This document shows, piece by piece, positions 21,960-33,195 of a stretch of 64,000 nucleotides of DNA (position 1 is its first letter; every line of letters begins with the position of its first letter). The notes below the pieces were generated by a model, which was given only the letters and a program-made list of their open reading frames with translations, searched no databases and was not told the DNA's origin. Both the position numbers and the translations under genes were made by a program. The stretch is from Anisus vortex (Eukaryota > Mollusca > Gastropoda > Planorbidae), in assembly GCA_949126835.1 (NCBI GenBank), contig OX421500.1:29243991-29307990 (forward strand). Reading direction: 5' to 3'.

Positions 21960-22760
21960 TATTTTTGTTTCAATCATTATCTTTTAGTGGTCCGAGTTGT
22001 GTAGATGTTTTACTGAATTCTCGTTCTTCCTAGGGTTGACGTTGTTTTTTTTAATAATATGTATTCTTCATCAATGCACTCTCTCTTGTCAGCCCTGGAT
22101 GCAAACTCATAATTTGTAATCTAACAGACCTTCACTAAACCAGCACTAGTAGACATTGGTAGGCTATTCCGAACTTGATGTTATAAACATATATTATATT
22201 GCAAAAACGATACAGTAACTTGACAACAGTAACGAGGGTGTAAATTGTTCATTCAGTAGAATATTTAATCTACAAATAGATCCAGTTCTTGTAAATATAT
22301 ACAATAAAATTACTATGCACATCGACTGTAAAGTAGGGCAAACACAAGCGTCATTTTTCAGGCTGCCTAAAACTAGCTCAAAAACTAGCTCAGAAAAACG
22401 GCTCAGAAGACCATATTTGCATCGCACACATGTCTTATTTACTGCTTGGGAAGAGCAGTGGAATAAGTCCATTACGAGAGGGGTAAAATGTTGATATCTA
22501 TTACTTAGCCTAATATAAAATAGTATAGGTTTAAGGTGATCTCCCCTGTACGTTTAATAATGAAATATTTCCATATTTTACAAGCGGCTCGAAAGTAAAA
22601 TTCCAGAATTTTGCACTCCTTACGCAAGTAAAAATAAATGCTTGCCATATATGGCATTAAAAGACAACGAAAGGAAGATTTGTAGCCCCTCCTACAAAAT
22701 AAGTAGAGAGTGATGTGTGAATAGTATTACGTTGAAGTGTTTACTTTTAAAAGGTCCTCC
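21960..22760. repeat. Diverged interspersed repeat X, copy 1
   Basis: Shares spaced words with 35112-35460 (gagttgtgta, tcgttcttcctaggg, caaactca-atttg, tctaacag) and with 40960-41480 (aggggtaa, gatc-cccctgtac, aaatgct-gcc-tatatggc). LTR-like words such as TGTTACGACC at 35116 and GGTCGTTACA near 41224 suggest a decayed LTR element, but no complete copy or TSD is visible. Confidence 0.4.
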
Positions 22761-24649
22761 CTGCGACTATACTGGATTATCTAATTAAGATATAATAAAA
22801 TAGTGGCTCTAATTAATTATTATGTCTAGGGTTTAATGGGCTGCGTATGAATCGCAGGAAAGCCGTTAGAAATTATTAACCAAAGAATGAATGAACACTG
22901 ATCTAACAACAATTACAAAACTATATTAAATAGAAGAACGAAACTCCTATTTATAAACTAAACAATTAACTTTAATTACATAAAATGAAATAAGACAATC
23001 AAATAAGGAGTATATTTATGAAATCATAATCTAAATTGTTGACGGCTACAATAGTCTAAATAGAAAAATAGTGCCAATAACCCTGGAAGAAAAGTGAAAC
23101 TACAAGGCTATAAAGCCTGTGAATTGAAGTTCCTCAAAACAAATTAAGGTTTTAACTACAATCAAGAAGACTTAAATATCTAGAAATAGTAGGAAATCTA
23201 ATAATGAAGTTATTAGTATATTAGAAAATATATTGTCGTAGTGTATTATATAAATAGTGACTTACTAGTAAAATAAAAAGGGGAGGAGAGATCAAAACAA
23301 ATCCTAACGTCCTACTGTCTAATCTACTAAAAAAACTAGGATCAATCTCCTGTTTACACTTTAAAACCTATTAAAAACTCTAACCTCACATACAAAGGAT
23401 CAATATTCGTAACAATAGTACTGAGTGCTGTTAATATGTGACATTATTTTCTGAAAAGGTTAGATTTTAAAATATGTCCATTAAAAAGGACGCCAGCAGA
23501 AAATGATACCCTGAAATTTGCCTGCTTGTAGGAGAAACATACCCATTTTTTCAAGGATAAATATATATTTAATTTTATTTAACAATTTAAGTTAGAATGT
23601 TTAATTTATAGCTTTTCAAAACAATCAAAGAAGAAAATAGCCTAATAACGCATATGACTGGCGTCCGTGCATAGAATGGGTTAACTGCATAAACCAGGAA
23701 AACTAATAGCATCATTTAAAACCTTAATAAAACGGCAAGACTAGACTTGTTAGCATAGACGGGTTAGCATAGGACGCAACAGTCTTCTTTACAGAAGGAG
23801 CGTGTGTAATATATAACATAAAATCGTTATAATTTTTGTTTAAGTTCTTTCTATGTAGCATAATAATATATTTCTTGTTTGCATAATGTGCTGTAGACAT
23901 TGTGTTACTTAGCGTGAGCAATTAGACAAAGAAAAAAAAATAATATATATATATATATCATATAGGCAGCTTAGCCAACAGAAGTTGCTATCACTCAATG
24001 CTTTTAACGAAATCTGATTTTTCTTTCAAATAATACATTATATATGTTCTAAAAACATATTCTATGATGGCGTCTCCTCGTATTGATTTCATCATTCTGT
24101 ATTGTAAATATCTTGTTCAGTATTGTTATTCTGGGCAACGGATTGGTATTCTGACCCCTACCCACTCAGAACTTTACAGTCAAAGCAATATCATCAGTCG
24201 TCAGGATAATTACTTGGAAGTTATGTAAAATATTAAAAACAACACTTCAGTTGTGTATTGAAGGTTTAACGCAAATTATAGACATTGATTAAAACTGACC
24301 GATCTATTTATACTAGAACACTGAACAGAACTGTTTTTTGTAAACCAGCATAAAATCAAAGAAATAGTAAAATGCAACTAAACAAATACAATTTACTTTT
24401 GTTAAATTAAATATGATTTTTCTCAAGAATGAAAATAAATACAGTATAATAGGAAAATATGCTTGGTATATATTACAAAAGATCCATTTCACGATAGTTT
24501 CCTCTTCTTAAGCCATAATGTTAGAAGTTGAAAATAAACAATTGGATACCTTTACCATACTTCAGGCATATTTTTTTTAATTCTGGCGAAACTTTGCATA
24601 TCTAATATTTCCATCTATTGACAAGAGATAATGTTGACCTTTTATCTCT
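22761..24649. other. 1.9-kb AT-rich spacer, nothing recognised
   Basis: No supportable gene. A short (AT)n lies at about 23941-23959. Confidence 0.45.
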
Positions 24650-24815
24650 AGTTAGCAAAACTGTCTATATCGTCAGCTAATCTGAGATCAGAAATAGTCG
24701 TCAGTTTATGATCGGGCCTGGTGTAATGTTTCAATCATAATATGTTCCAGGAATATATTGAAAAGAACTGGAGAGAGAATGCACCCTTGGTGTACTTCTA
24801 AAGACGTTATCAAGC
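24650..24815 (-). pseudogene. LINE reverse transcriptase relic (motifs B-C), different family
   Basis: Read on the minus strand: VHQGCILSPVLFNIFLEHIM (motif B region), then, after a frameshift, ISDLRLADDID (motif C with ADD). The spacing of about 40 residues between them is normal for RT. This family has ILSPVLFN and RLADD rather than the VLAPKLFG and FADD of LINE-A. Short dead fragment. Confidence 0.75.
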
Positions 24816-25861
24816 ATTCACCAGATAATATGTATTTTCAAAAAAATGGGGCTATTTTAAAAAGTTGGTGTTATTCGTTTCAATTTGAAACCTGTATTAT
24901 TTAATTACTTATTGGGCTTGAAGCGCTTATGTTTATGCATGGTGTCGCTAATACAAGATGCGTAAAAACGTGCTAATGCTTATATGTATCCTTGACAAAG
25001 CACGACTCGCTATATTTGCACGATGGTGTGAACATAACTATATTTGTGTAGAGTTGAGTTGCTTGTTAGCGCTTCATGGTACAACTAAAGCAGGGGATGT
25101 TCAAACTGCTTTCTTCACTGATCTATAGATCAAAAGTATATAGAGAGTCTAGTGCAATTCATTCCAATTACACTTCTAGTATTTGTTTTGTGTTAGTTTG
25201 TGTGTCTGTGTGAATCTGTGTGTGTTCATTTAAAGGCATTAAACCTAATATATTTAAATAAATGTATCTATTACAAACTTTGTTAATGCTTCAATTTAAA
25301 TATTATTAAATAATAAATATTATAAAAAATTAGGTTACTAGATGTCAATAGAGTGTATTATATTTTAAGGAATTGAAGTATCACAAACATAACATTGCTT
25401 AAAATAGTTATTACAGGCTTTGCGTTAAACAAAAGATGTATGTGTTGTGCTTATTGATTTTGTATATCTTATCCACTGCAATAGAGTACATCCGCTTACA
25501 GAGATTGCAGTGATAGTGTTAAACTATACAAACATGGCATGTGAAACTATTTTATTTTTATTTATCTATTTCTACCTTTAAGTTATGCGGGATACTCATG
25601 TTTAAAGAACTGTAACAGTTATATTATAGTTTTATTACTAAATGTGTTAACATAAGTTTGTGTGCATTGCAGTTTCCTTAGGTATTTTTAAATTCATTTT
25701 GACTACAATTTCATGATAATGTTTGTAATGTTCTTTGTTTGAGCATACAGCACGTTTTCTTTTTTTTTGTATTCTTCGACATTAACAAACACAATTTATT
25801 CAAATTTAATGTTAAGCACATAACCAAAGAAATTAAAAGTTGAGTTTTTAAAATTCAACTA
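24816..25861. other. 3' flank of the FReD gene; nothing else recognised
   Basis: AT-rich sequence with no reading frame that I can support. It lies downstream of the minus-strand FReD gene. Confidence 0.4.
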
Positions 25862-25867
25862 TTTATT
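25862..25867 (-). terminator. Poly(A) signal for the FReD gene
   Basis: AATAAA on the minus strand (tttatt on the plus), about 57 bases after the stop codon at 25924-25926. Confidence 0.5.
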
Positions 25868-26980
25868 TCCTGAAATGTTCCGATACTTTAATTCGACAAA
25901 GAAATACATTTTTTTTTTCCTTTTTAATTGATCTTTCTTATTTTCATTTCCGTTCTAATGGCGGAAGCAGAGTATCCTGTAATTCCTGACCATATTATAC
26001 CATGGTTGTAAGCAGAACTTCCCCATAGACCGTTAAGATTTGAGGTGCCGCAACTATTGTACCACCACGCTCCATGATTTGTAACTGCACAATGTGTGTT
26101 TTGATTATTATCTTGATCTTTGTCAAATGTACTAAATTTCCTCTGATAGTGATTACTAAGACTATCACCAGCATTTCCAGAATATGCAGTGACATATAAC
26201 ATGTAACCGTTCGCCTCGCTGTACAAAAAGAATCGTGAATAGTGTGCATATTATCTGCCTTTCAGATAGTCAAAGTCAATTCTCAGTTCATATGAACCAT
26301 TAGTAGAGATACGGTGAATATTTTCATTACCAAGATAAAATTCTCCATTGACGTAATTTCCAAAGCCCTTTTTATAGCTTTCCCATCCTCTGTAAAAGTT
26401 GAGTTTTCCGTTGATTCTTCTCTGGATAACAAGCCATCCACCTCCGTCAGTTTCTGTGTCGCACATGACTTCAAGTCCGCTTGCTAAAGTTACAATGACC
26501 TTTGATTGGACATTATTAATAACGTCCTTACATGACGCAGGTTTAATTGTCGTCATACCGTGATTACTTTTACGTCTGTATGATCCTGTGCATTTGAGTT
26601 TGATTGCTGTTAATTAAAACACACATTACAGTTAGTTAATGATTGTAGCCTACACACATACAGTGTCTCAATCTATATTATTTTTTATAGATTTAAATTT
26701 GAGAATACTAGATCTATTGTGTTGTTTTTTTCGGAATATGTAATACATACATCATAACATAAACAGTTGAAATCGCAATGAACAATAGAAAAATACACAA
26801 AACAAGGTAAAGAAATATAAACACAACTATTTTTACGAACTATCTTAAGAGAGAAATGTATATTAAAAAAGTCCTTTACATAAAAAAAGATAAAACAATG
26901 CTGATAATTCAGACCAATACAGAAACTAACGCTATCCTGCTCGTGAAAAAATTAAACCGTATTAATTAGAACTAAACAGA

Positions 26981-27272
26981 GGCCTGTGGAAGAGGAAATT
27001 TCCCAAAAGAGATTGAAATGGATTGGCCACACCCTCAGAAAACCGGCATACACTGACACTCGGCAAGCGCTCACTTGGAACCCCCAGGGCGAATGGAAAA
27101 GAGGTCGGCCGAGAAACACCTGGAGGCGCGATAAGGAAACCGATGTTAAAAAGCTAGGGCTAAACTGGGGTCAGATAGAGAAATTGGCACAGGATCGGGA
27201 TACCTGGAAGACTCTTGTTGGCGGCCTATGTCCCAGGTGGGGCCAAAGGCTTTAGTAAGTAAGTAAGAAATT
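26981..27272 (+). mobile_element. LINE 3' end in the FReD intron, (TAAG)n tail
   Basis: The frame 26986-27255 reads KRLKWIGHTLRKP, RQALTWNPQGEWKRGRPRNTWRR, LNWGQIEKLAQDRDTWKTLVGGLCP. This is the C-terminus of a widespread animal LINE group (RTE-like), distinct from LINE-A. The stop is followed by taagtaagtaag, the 3' tail. 5'-truncated; inserted antisense to the host gene in its intron. Confidence 0.85.
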
Positions 27273-28436
27273 ATAACACTTTTTTTCAAAATTAAATATC
27301 TGCTTTGTTTATTTGTTTTATGTGAAGCTTTAATCAATACGTTTGAAAATCAATTAACTTTATAATTTTTCAAATAGTTAAAATAAAAAATAAACTAGAA
27401 AAAAAATTAAGGACATTCTATATTATATTATAGTAAAAACACCAAAACTTCACTTACCATCTCTATTCTTGTCTAGATTAGAACTGAAATTCTATTGTAG
27501 TAATACAATAACAAAATTAACATTTGCATATAACGCTTCTAGATAATGATATTTTTTCCCTAATTAAAATACTTATCAACAATTAAATTTAAGCATTACG
27601 TACTAAGTTTATGTATGTTTAAAAAAATATCTTATTTCCCAACATTATATACTTTTCAAATAAGCTTCTAGCTAATACTTTAAAAACAAATTCTTACATC
27701 CCACATGAAATTATGACCTGAAAGGATTTGACATCATTGAAATATGGAAAAATAAAATAATGTAATTCATATTGTAAAATTGTAATAGTTCTATATCTTC
27801 AATGTTTTAAATTTAATTGAAGAGTTCTGGAAAAGTTTCTACTGCTTTTGGTGCACAATATTTTTTTTTCGTTTTTGTGCTGGTCCGTCAAACTGATGCT
27901 GTATATATACTGAGTAATATCAGATCTTTATTATATCTTAAAGATCCATGTTTTTTAATGTTTTTACTGCCAACCCAGCACACCGAGATTTAAAGTGACG
28001 CAAAACAAAGTGTCGTACTACGTCTGTAAGAATGCGACTTTGGATGTCACCCATGAAAATAGCCTGTTAGATCAATTAAAATAATCCCTTCCGCTAAGCA
28101 CTAACCTAAAAGTCACCGAAAAACGACCAATGCATTACAAAGCGCAAAGGAAAAATTATTAGCTATAGAAAATAATTGATCATTAGCCATATATATAACC
28201 TTATAAAACCAAACATGTATAACTTACCTCACTTGATTCCGAATCTATAATTTGCCAAAATAAAGTTGTAAATTTATATTTAGTTATAATATGAATGTAT
28301 TTATTGTATATTTTCCTTCTCTAATAAGTCAAATAATATTTCAAAATTATAATCATATTTATTTTATCAAAGAATATAATATAATATGTATTTCAGATAA
28401 ATGAAAATGACAATTTAAATATCTAATTTATCTTAC
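27273..28436. other. Remainder of the FReD intron
   Basis: AT-rich, no further exon recognised on the minus strand. No IgSF-like coding segment is present. Confidence 0.5.
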
Positions 28437-28500
28437 CCGAAACAATAACCTTTAAAAAGCTACATAATGTAAAAAATAAAATAAATTTCTTTGGACTCAT

Positions 28501-29032
28501 TTCTTTAACGTTTACTATAATGCCTAAAGAATGAAACATTATGAAATTCTAAAGTAAATTGGATGTTTATATATCTAGTTCTGCAGTGTCGTCGTAGTCG
28601 TAGAATTTATCTTTATTACAGGCCCAATAAATTATATTATTGGTGCATGTGGAATTTAATGAGAACTACGTTTGTCTTGTTTGTTTTGGATAAACATAAC
28701 CACTATATTTTATTACATGTATTACTTCAGATAGCGCTATGTAAAGTTTGCAAAAGTTTGTTTCAATTATTTACTAGGGTTTCACAATACTTTACTTTAG
28801 TTGTTTTTATACAATTGCCCTTAGAATAGGTATTAAGAAAATAAGAAATACATTATATTTATTATGAACGGTTAAGAATTAAATTATATACTTATTGAAT
28901 TATAACACTGCATAATTAAAATACTGCATCTGCAAAGCCGCAGTATACCGCGGTGAATCGTCAGCCCTTTTAAGTACATTATTTATACATTTGTTTAAGT
29001 AGTGTATTTCTCTACTTTTATACTATATATTA
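28501..29032. other. 5' flank of the FReD gene
   Basis: Presumed promoter side. No convincing TATA or initiator was pinned down. The frame at 28563-28829 has no domain. Confidence 0.3.
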
Positions 29033-29075
29033 AGAGTTGGAAATCTATGGCCCATGGGCCACGTGCGACCCGTCA
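29033..29075. repeat. Possible decayed hAT terminus
   Basis: agttggaaatctatggccc followed by atgggccacgtgcgaccc resembles the GGCCCGCGGGCCAC palindrome near hAT ends. The partner end and TSD were not found. Confidence 0.25.
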
Positions 29076-29136
29076 ACTGATCTTACTTTATTACAAGAAT
29101 ATTGTTAAAATGTATTTTAAAATTTACTCAGGCTAA

Positions 29137-29527
29137 TGGGGCGCGGTAGCCGAGCTACAGCGCGTTCGATTGGTGATCCGAAGGTCCTGGGTTCGAATCC
29201 TGGTGAAGACTAAGATTTTTACAGTACTTCGCAGTACAAGTGTGTTTGTCATAGGGACCCTAAGAGATTAGTCTCGGTTCGTATCACTCCGGTGAAGTGA
29301 GGTTTAAAGTGTGGTAATCCGAAGGTCGTGGGTTCCAATCCTTGTGAAGACTAGGATTTTTATCCGGGATCGGAGGGTGTCCCTGAGTCTACCCAGCTCT
29401 GGTAGGTACCTGACAGTAGTTGGGGTTAAGTAACGGCGGCTGAGCATTGTGCTGGACTGACACAGAAACTGGTGAACGTTGCCTCACCAGCCCAATGGAT
29501 CAATTTGGTCTGGTAAGAACTTTACTT
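29137..29527 (+). mobile_element. SINE-A copy 2, dimeric head
   Basis: Starts tggggcgcggtagccgag with a B box ggttcgaatcc at about 29190. After about 90 unrelated bases a second partial head, gtggtaatccgaaggtcgt with ggttccaatcc, begins at 29311 and runs into the normal SINE-A body, ending aactttac at 29527. The repeated head suggests a dimer or insertion of one copy into another. Confidence 0.8.
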
Positions 29528-30904
29528 ATTTTACTTAGTTTGTGTATAAATGAAGCCATTGAAAGGTAATAAACTAATTTTAAAAATGGTAAAATTATGT
29601 TAGCAAATTAATAAAATGTTTCGTCCATATTGTAAAATAATATGTATAAACATGTAAGTTCAATAAAATTGCATACTTGCTTTTAATAACCTGTAAATAA
29701 GGTATTACTTGTTGCTGCAAACAAAGTGGGAAACAATATAAATATTTGCAGCTCGCTCAAAGTTAATTAGGTAATACGAGCAAAATGTTAAAACACCCCT
29801 GTGTTATGTTAACATATTATAGATGTTAAATTATGCTATAAATTTAAATTACAACGCTTTATGTTAAATGCATGCTTTTAAAATCGAACTTTAAATGTGT
29901 CATCTAACCTGTACTATAGTATAATACATGTTTGACGAAGTGGTGTGAAAGTTGCTTTAGAGTCCCCATAGAAAAAAATATTTCTGAAAAAAATATTTAC
30001 TTACTAAAAATATCTTGACATTTACAATTAAGAGAGGATACAATTGTAAAAATTAATTAAATTTTTTTTTTCCAATAGAACAGTAATTAGTAGGAATGTA
30101 AGATCCCTAATTCAATATGCAACACACACAAGCATATAATATGTTACTACTTTCTAGATTCTAGACCAATAAAATCGAGATTGCTCACGCGCGCAGACTA
30201 GGATACGTTTACTAGACGCGTTAAATACTGCCAGGTCTTCGTTTGAACTGTTAGCGATAATTTTTCTCCAACTCTAAACCTTCCTCTCAGTCTCTTTTCG
30301 TTTGTAAGCTTAAAACACTGTTTGTAATCTGAGGCAAAAAAGTTGCTCTTTTTTTGCTCGTAACATGAATCGTTCTTAAACCGAGACATTCGTAAACTAT
30401 ATTTATGTATTATATATATATATATATATAGTATTATAAATGTTTTTAAATTGCTAACCAGGCATTTGTTTATGTGTTTTAGTGTCAAAAACTAGTAACA
30501 GCATGACGTAAGGTCGTATTTTCTGTCTCACCTGTTCCATCATATCTAGCCACAGCTGTGATTCACATATTTTGAGAAAAAGGAAACAAAAACATTGATA
30601 ATTGACTCGCCAACTATAAAACTTTATTATATATGACTTGAAAAAACATATATTTATAATATGTCTGAAAAATCATGTGTAAACAACATAAAAGCTATAA
30701 ACATAAGAATGAGTTCACACCTTTATAACAGCTGTTTAGCTAACAGGAAAATGTATTGATTATGTAACTAGTATTGTATTGTATTGATTTGATTTTTGCG
30801 TCTTGACATTTCTACAGATTCTAGTCTTGTTTGAGTGAGTACATATTAAGGTTTGTTTGTTTACCATTTGAATTAATTATTACATGTTGCGTCATATATA
30901 TTAA
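29528..30904. other. AT-rich spacer with (AT)n at 30411-30430
   Basis: No gene recognised. The frame at 30198-30488 on the minus strand crosses the AT repeat and lacks a domain. Confidence 0.4.
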
Positions 30905-31217
30905 TTTTTTACTTTAAAGCCCAAGTTATAATTCTTAGAGACTTTATATGTTGCCCTGTAGAAATAAATGGATGTATAGTCTTTATAACATTAATACGAT
31001 GGCATTCTTGGTGCTCCTGGACTTTTTTATACGTTAATTTATGGTGGTCAAGGCTTGTGTGCATCTCGTTCAATGAACGTATAATAATAATTTTCTCCAA
31101 AAATTTCTTAATAACAGATGTTGGAGCGAAAGGACGTAGGTCAGTGTTGCAATCTACTTTTGCTTCTTTGGTACGAGTATATTCTTCACAATGGTAGGTA
31201 TCGTTTAAGTTCCCCAC
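30905..31217 (-). pseudogene. LINE reverse transcriptase relic (fingers region)
   Basis: The frame reads LRPFAPTSVIKKFLEKIII, then LDHHKLTYKK and ends near the place where motif A (FIDFSSAFN) is expected, reduced to ITWALK. This pattern, RP-ALTS-MK-LE, then LDxxQFAYR, is RT domain 1-2 of CR1/Rex1-like LINEs. Motif A is destroyed. Minus-strand dead fragment. Confidence 0.65.
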
Positions 31218-31382
31218 AATTTATTATAAAAAATGCAAAAAATAAAAAAAATAAAACACCGCTTTTCCGCACAAAGATATACTAGTAGTCCTCTTATCTG
31301 TCTGGCCCTGACGCTTTGGTTCTGTTTACATTTTTAAACAGCGACGTCACAACATGTTGACTAAAACATTATTATTATATAT

Positions 31383-33119
31383 ACTAGTGGTTATGCCCGT
31401 CAAAATGACGGAGAAACGAACGACTACAATATGTTTTGTTAAGAGATAAAGAAAAGAGACTATTACAATAAATACAATGAATGTTTCTTTTCGGTAATTA
31501 GTTTTTGTTCTTTTTTATTGTTTCTGACCTGGCATATGCATAATAATTGTAACTGTCAAGCGTCTGGTATTAAAATGTAGCGAACAGTTGTGTTGACTTG
31601 ACTTTTTTTTAATAATAGCCTATTAAATTAACAATAGTATACTATCTAAAAAAAAGAAAACACAATACCAAACAATAAAAAGGTAAATAATAAAAAAAAA
31701 GCGTAGAAAATAATATTTCAATACAATAAAAACTAAAGTGAGAACGATATTTAATTTTTGTTCTTGCTTATTGTATTAATAAAACAGTGTTGAGAATGTT
31801 TCTTTCGGTATTTAGTTTTTGTTATTTTTATTTGTTTCTGGTCGACCTGACCCTGGTATATGCATAAGAATTGTGGCCTCAAGGACTGGCGTAGTGTGTA
31901 AACCGCCGATACATTCCCATTAAGAATACACTGGCGGGCGAACGCATGGGGTACAGCCCCCGCAGCGGGTCCGAGGTCCATTACACTGCCGAGAGGCCAC
32001 TGGTCTCGGGGGGGGGGGGGAGGGGGAGGAAGCAATGGACGCTGCAATCCCGTCTTGAGAACCACCCGATGCCTGAATGCATGTACCTATAGTACAGGAT
32101 TTGTGCTATCGGGTGACAGTGCAGGTATACTGGCGAGCCGCCACGATAATGATCCTTAGGGGAACCGCTGTGAACGATCGCTGGGCTGCTCAATCCTAAG
32201 CTTTACGCTCTGGACACAAGAGCCGAAAGGCTCGTCCAGTTTTTTTTAAGAGACTGTTAAATTCGATTTTTAAATGTAGCGAACAGTTGTGTTGACTTGA
32301 CTTGTTATTAATAATATTAAATTAACAGTAATGTACTATCTAAAAGAAAAAAAAACAACACATAAATACAAAACAATAAAAAAGTAAAATAATTTTTAAC
32401 AAAAATAGAAAATGATATTTCAATGCAATAAAAACTAAATTGAGAAAGATTTTTTCGGTATTTAATTTTTGTTCTTGCTTATTGTATCAATAAAACAGTA
32501 TTGAGAATGTTTCTTTCGGTATTTAGTTTTTATTTTATATTGTTGCTGTCAAGCTTATGGTACCCGGTATTTGAAAGTAATCATTTATAGGCCTAACTTG
32601 TTTTTTTATAATTCGTATAATTTAATTTATAGAGTGTATACAGTTGCCTATTAAAGGATATTCTCAATAGCGACGTAAATCCATTAAATAATTAAAACAT
32701 TTGGTTACTTTTGCTTGAAAGATAATGCAAACATCAATAATGAAAAAATAAATAATTTGTGAGACATTACGTCATACGATAGTATTTTTTTTAAAGTAGC
32801 CTACACCATTCAAACTCTCCAAGCCAAATTGCGGTGCGTTACTTTTAAAAAAGGTCTCGCCACATTAAAAAAAACAACAGCAGAATTGGGAAAACCCGAA
32901 AAGATCCTCGCGTTCAATATAGTAAATGTACGGAAACGGCCATTTGCTATGTTGGGTTATATTTATTTGTATAGCTTGATATACTTTTTTAAATTTATAA
33001 AATTAACTCAATCATGATTATAAGTCATAAAATAAATTTTTCTTTTGGATGACGTTTCCGATTTATACATTTAACTTTTGTCCCGATTAGTCAAACGGCT
33101 TAGGAGCCTATAGCGAACA

Positions 33120-33162
<43 letters not shown>

Positions 33163-33195
33163 AAATAAACAAACTCACGGTAATTATATATGTTG
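31383..33195 (+). repeat. 1.8-kb tandem repeat, unit 1
   Basis: Begins actagtggttatgcccgtc and ends in an (AT)n run at 33122-33160 followed by aaacaaactcacggtaatta. Inside, a block of about 250 bases (starting near tgtagcgaacagttgtg) occurs twice, at about 31577-31830 and 32276-32540. A GC-rich segment (31850-32245) ending in a hairpin and T run lies between. Unit 2 follows directly in the same orientation. No coding capacity recognised; the GC-rich part is related to the 18.4-18.56 kb LINE relic. Confidence 0.85.
32211..32246 (+). other. GAAA-loop hairpin followed by a T run
   Basis: CTGGAC-acaa-GAGCC-GAAA-GGCTC-GTCCAG forms a two-part stem capped by a GNRA tetraloop, then T8. The homologous site in unit 2 (about 34050-34084) keeps GAGCC-GAAA-GGCT and a T run. 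It looks like the end of an RNA-derived module or a Pol III stop. Function unknown. Confidence 0.45.

Larger units (their letters stand above)
25924..28500 (-). pseudogene. Secreted fibrinogen-related (FReD) protein gene, two exons, one internal stop
   Basis: Exon 1 (28500-28437) encodes a signal peptide, MSPKKFILFFTLCSF..., and ends at donor G|GTAAGA in phase 1. Exon 2 (26606-25924) follows acceptor taattaacAG and starts in the matching phase, giving 249 codons in total. Exon 2 is a whole fibrinogen C-terminal domain: [70 protein letters not shown] (calcium site), HCA, GAWWYNSC and LNGLWG. The four expected cysteines are present. A TAA at 26253-26251 falls in frame between YLKGR and YAHYSRFF, where a Lys codon would be expected. 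Snail FREPs of this class are haemolymph lectins; those with IgSF domains need about 600 more coding bases. No such exon is seen in the 1.8-kb intron, so this is a plain FReD. Either a young pseudogene, a null allele or a sequencing error. Confidence 0.85.

Noticed and set aside
26607..28436. IgSF exons that would make the FReD gene a classical FREP
   Set aside because: No suitable coding segment on the minus strand in the intron; only the LINE fragment and AT-rich DNA are seen.
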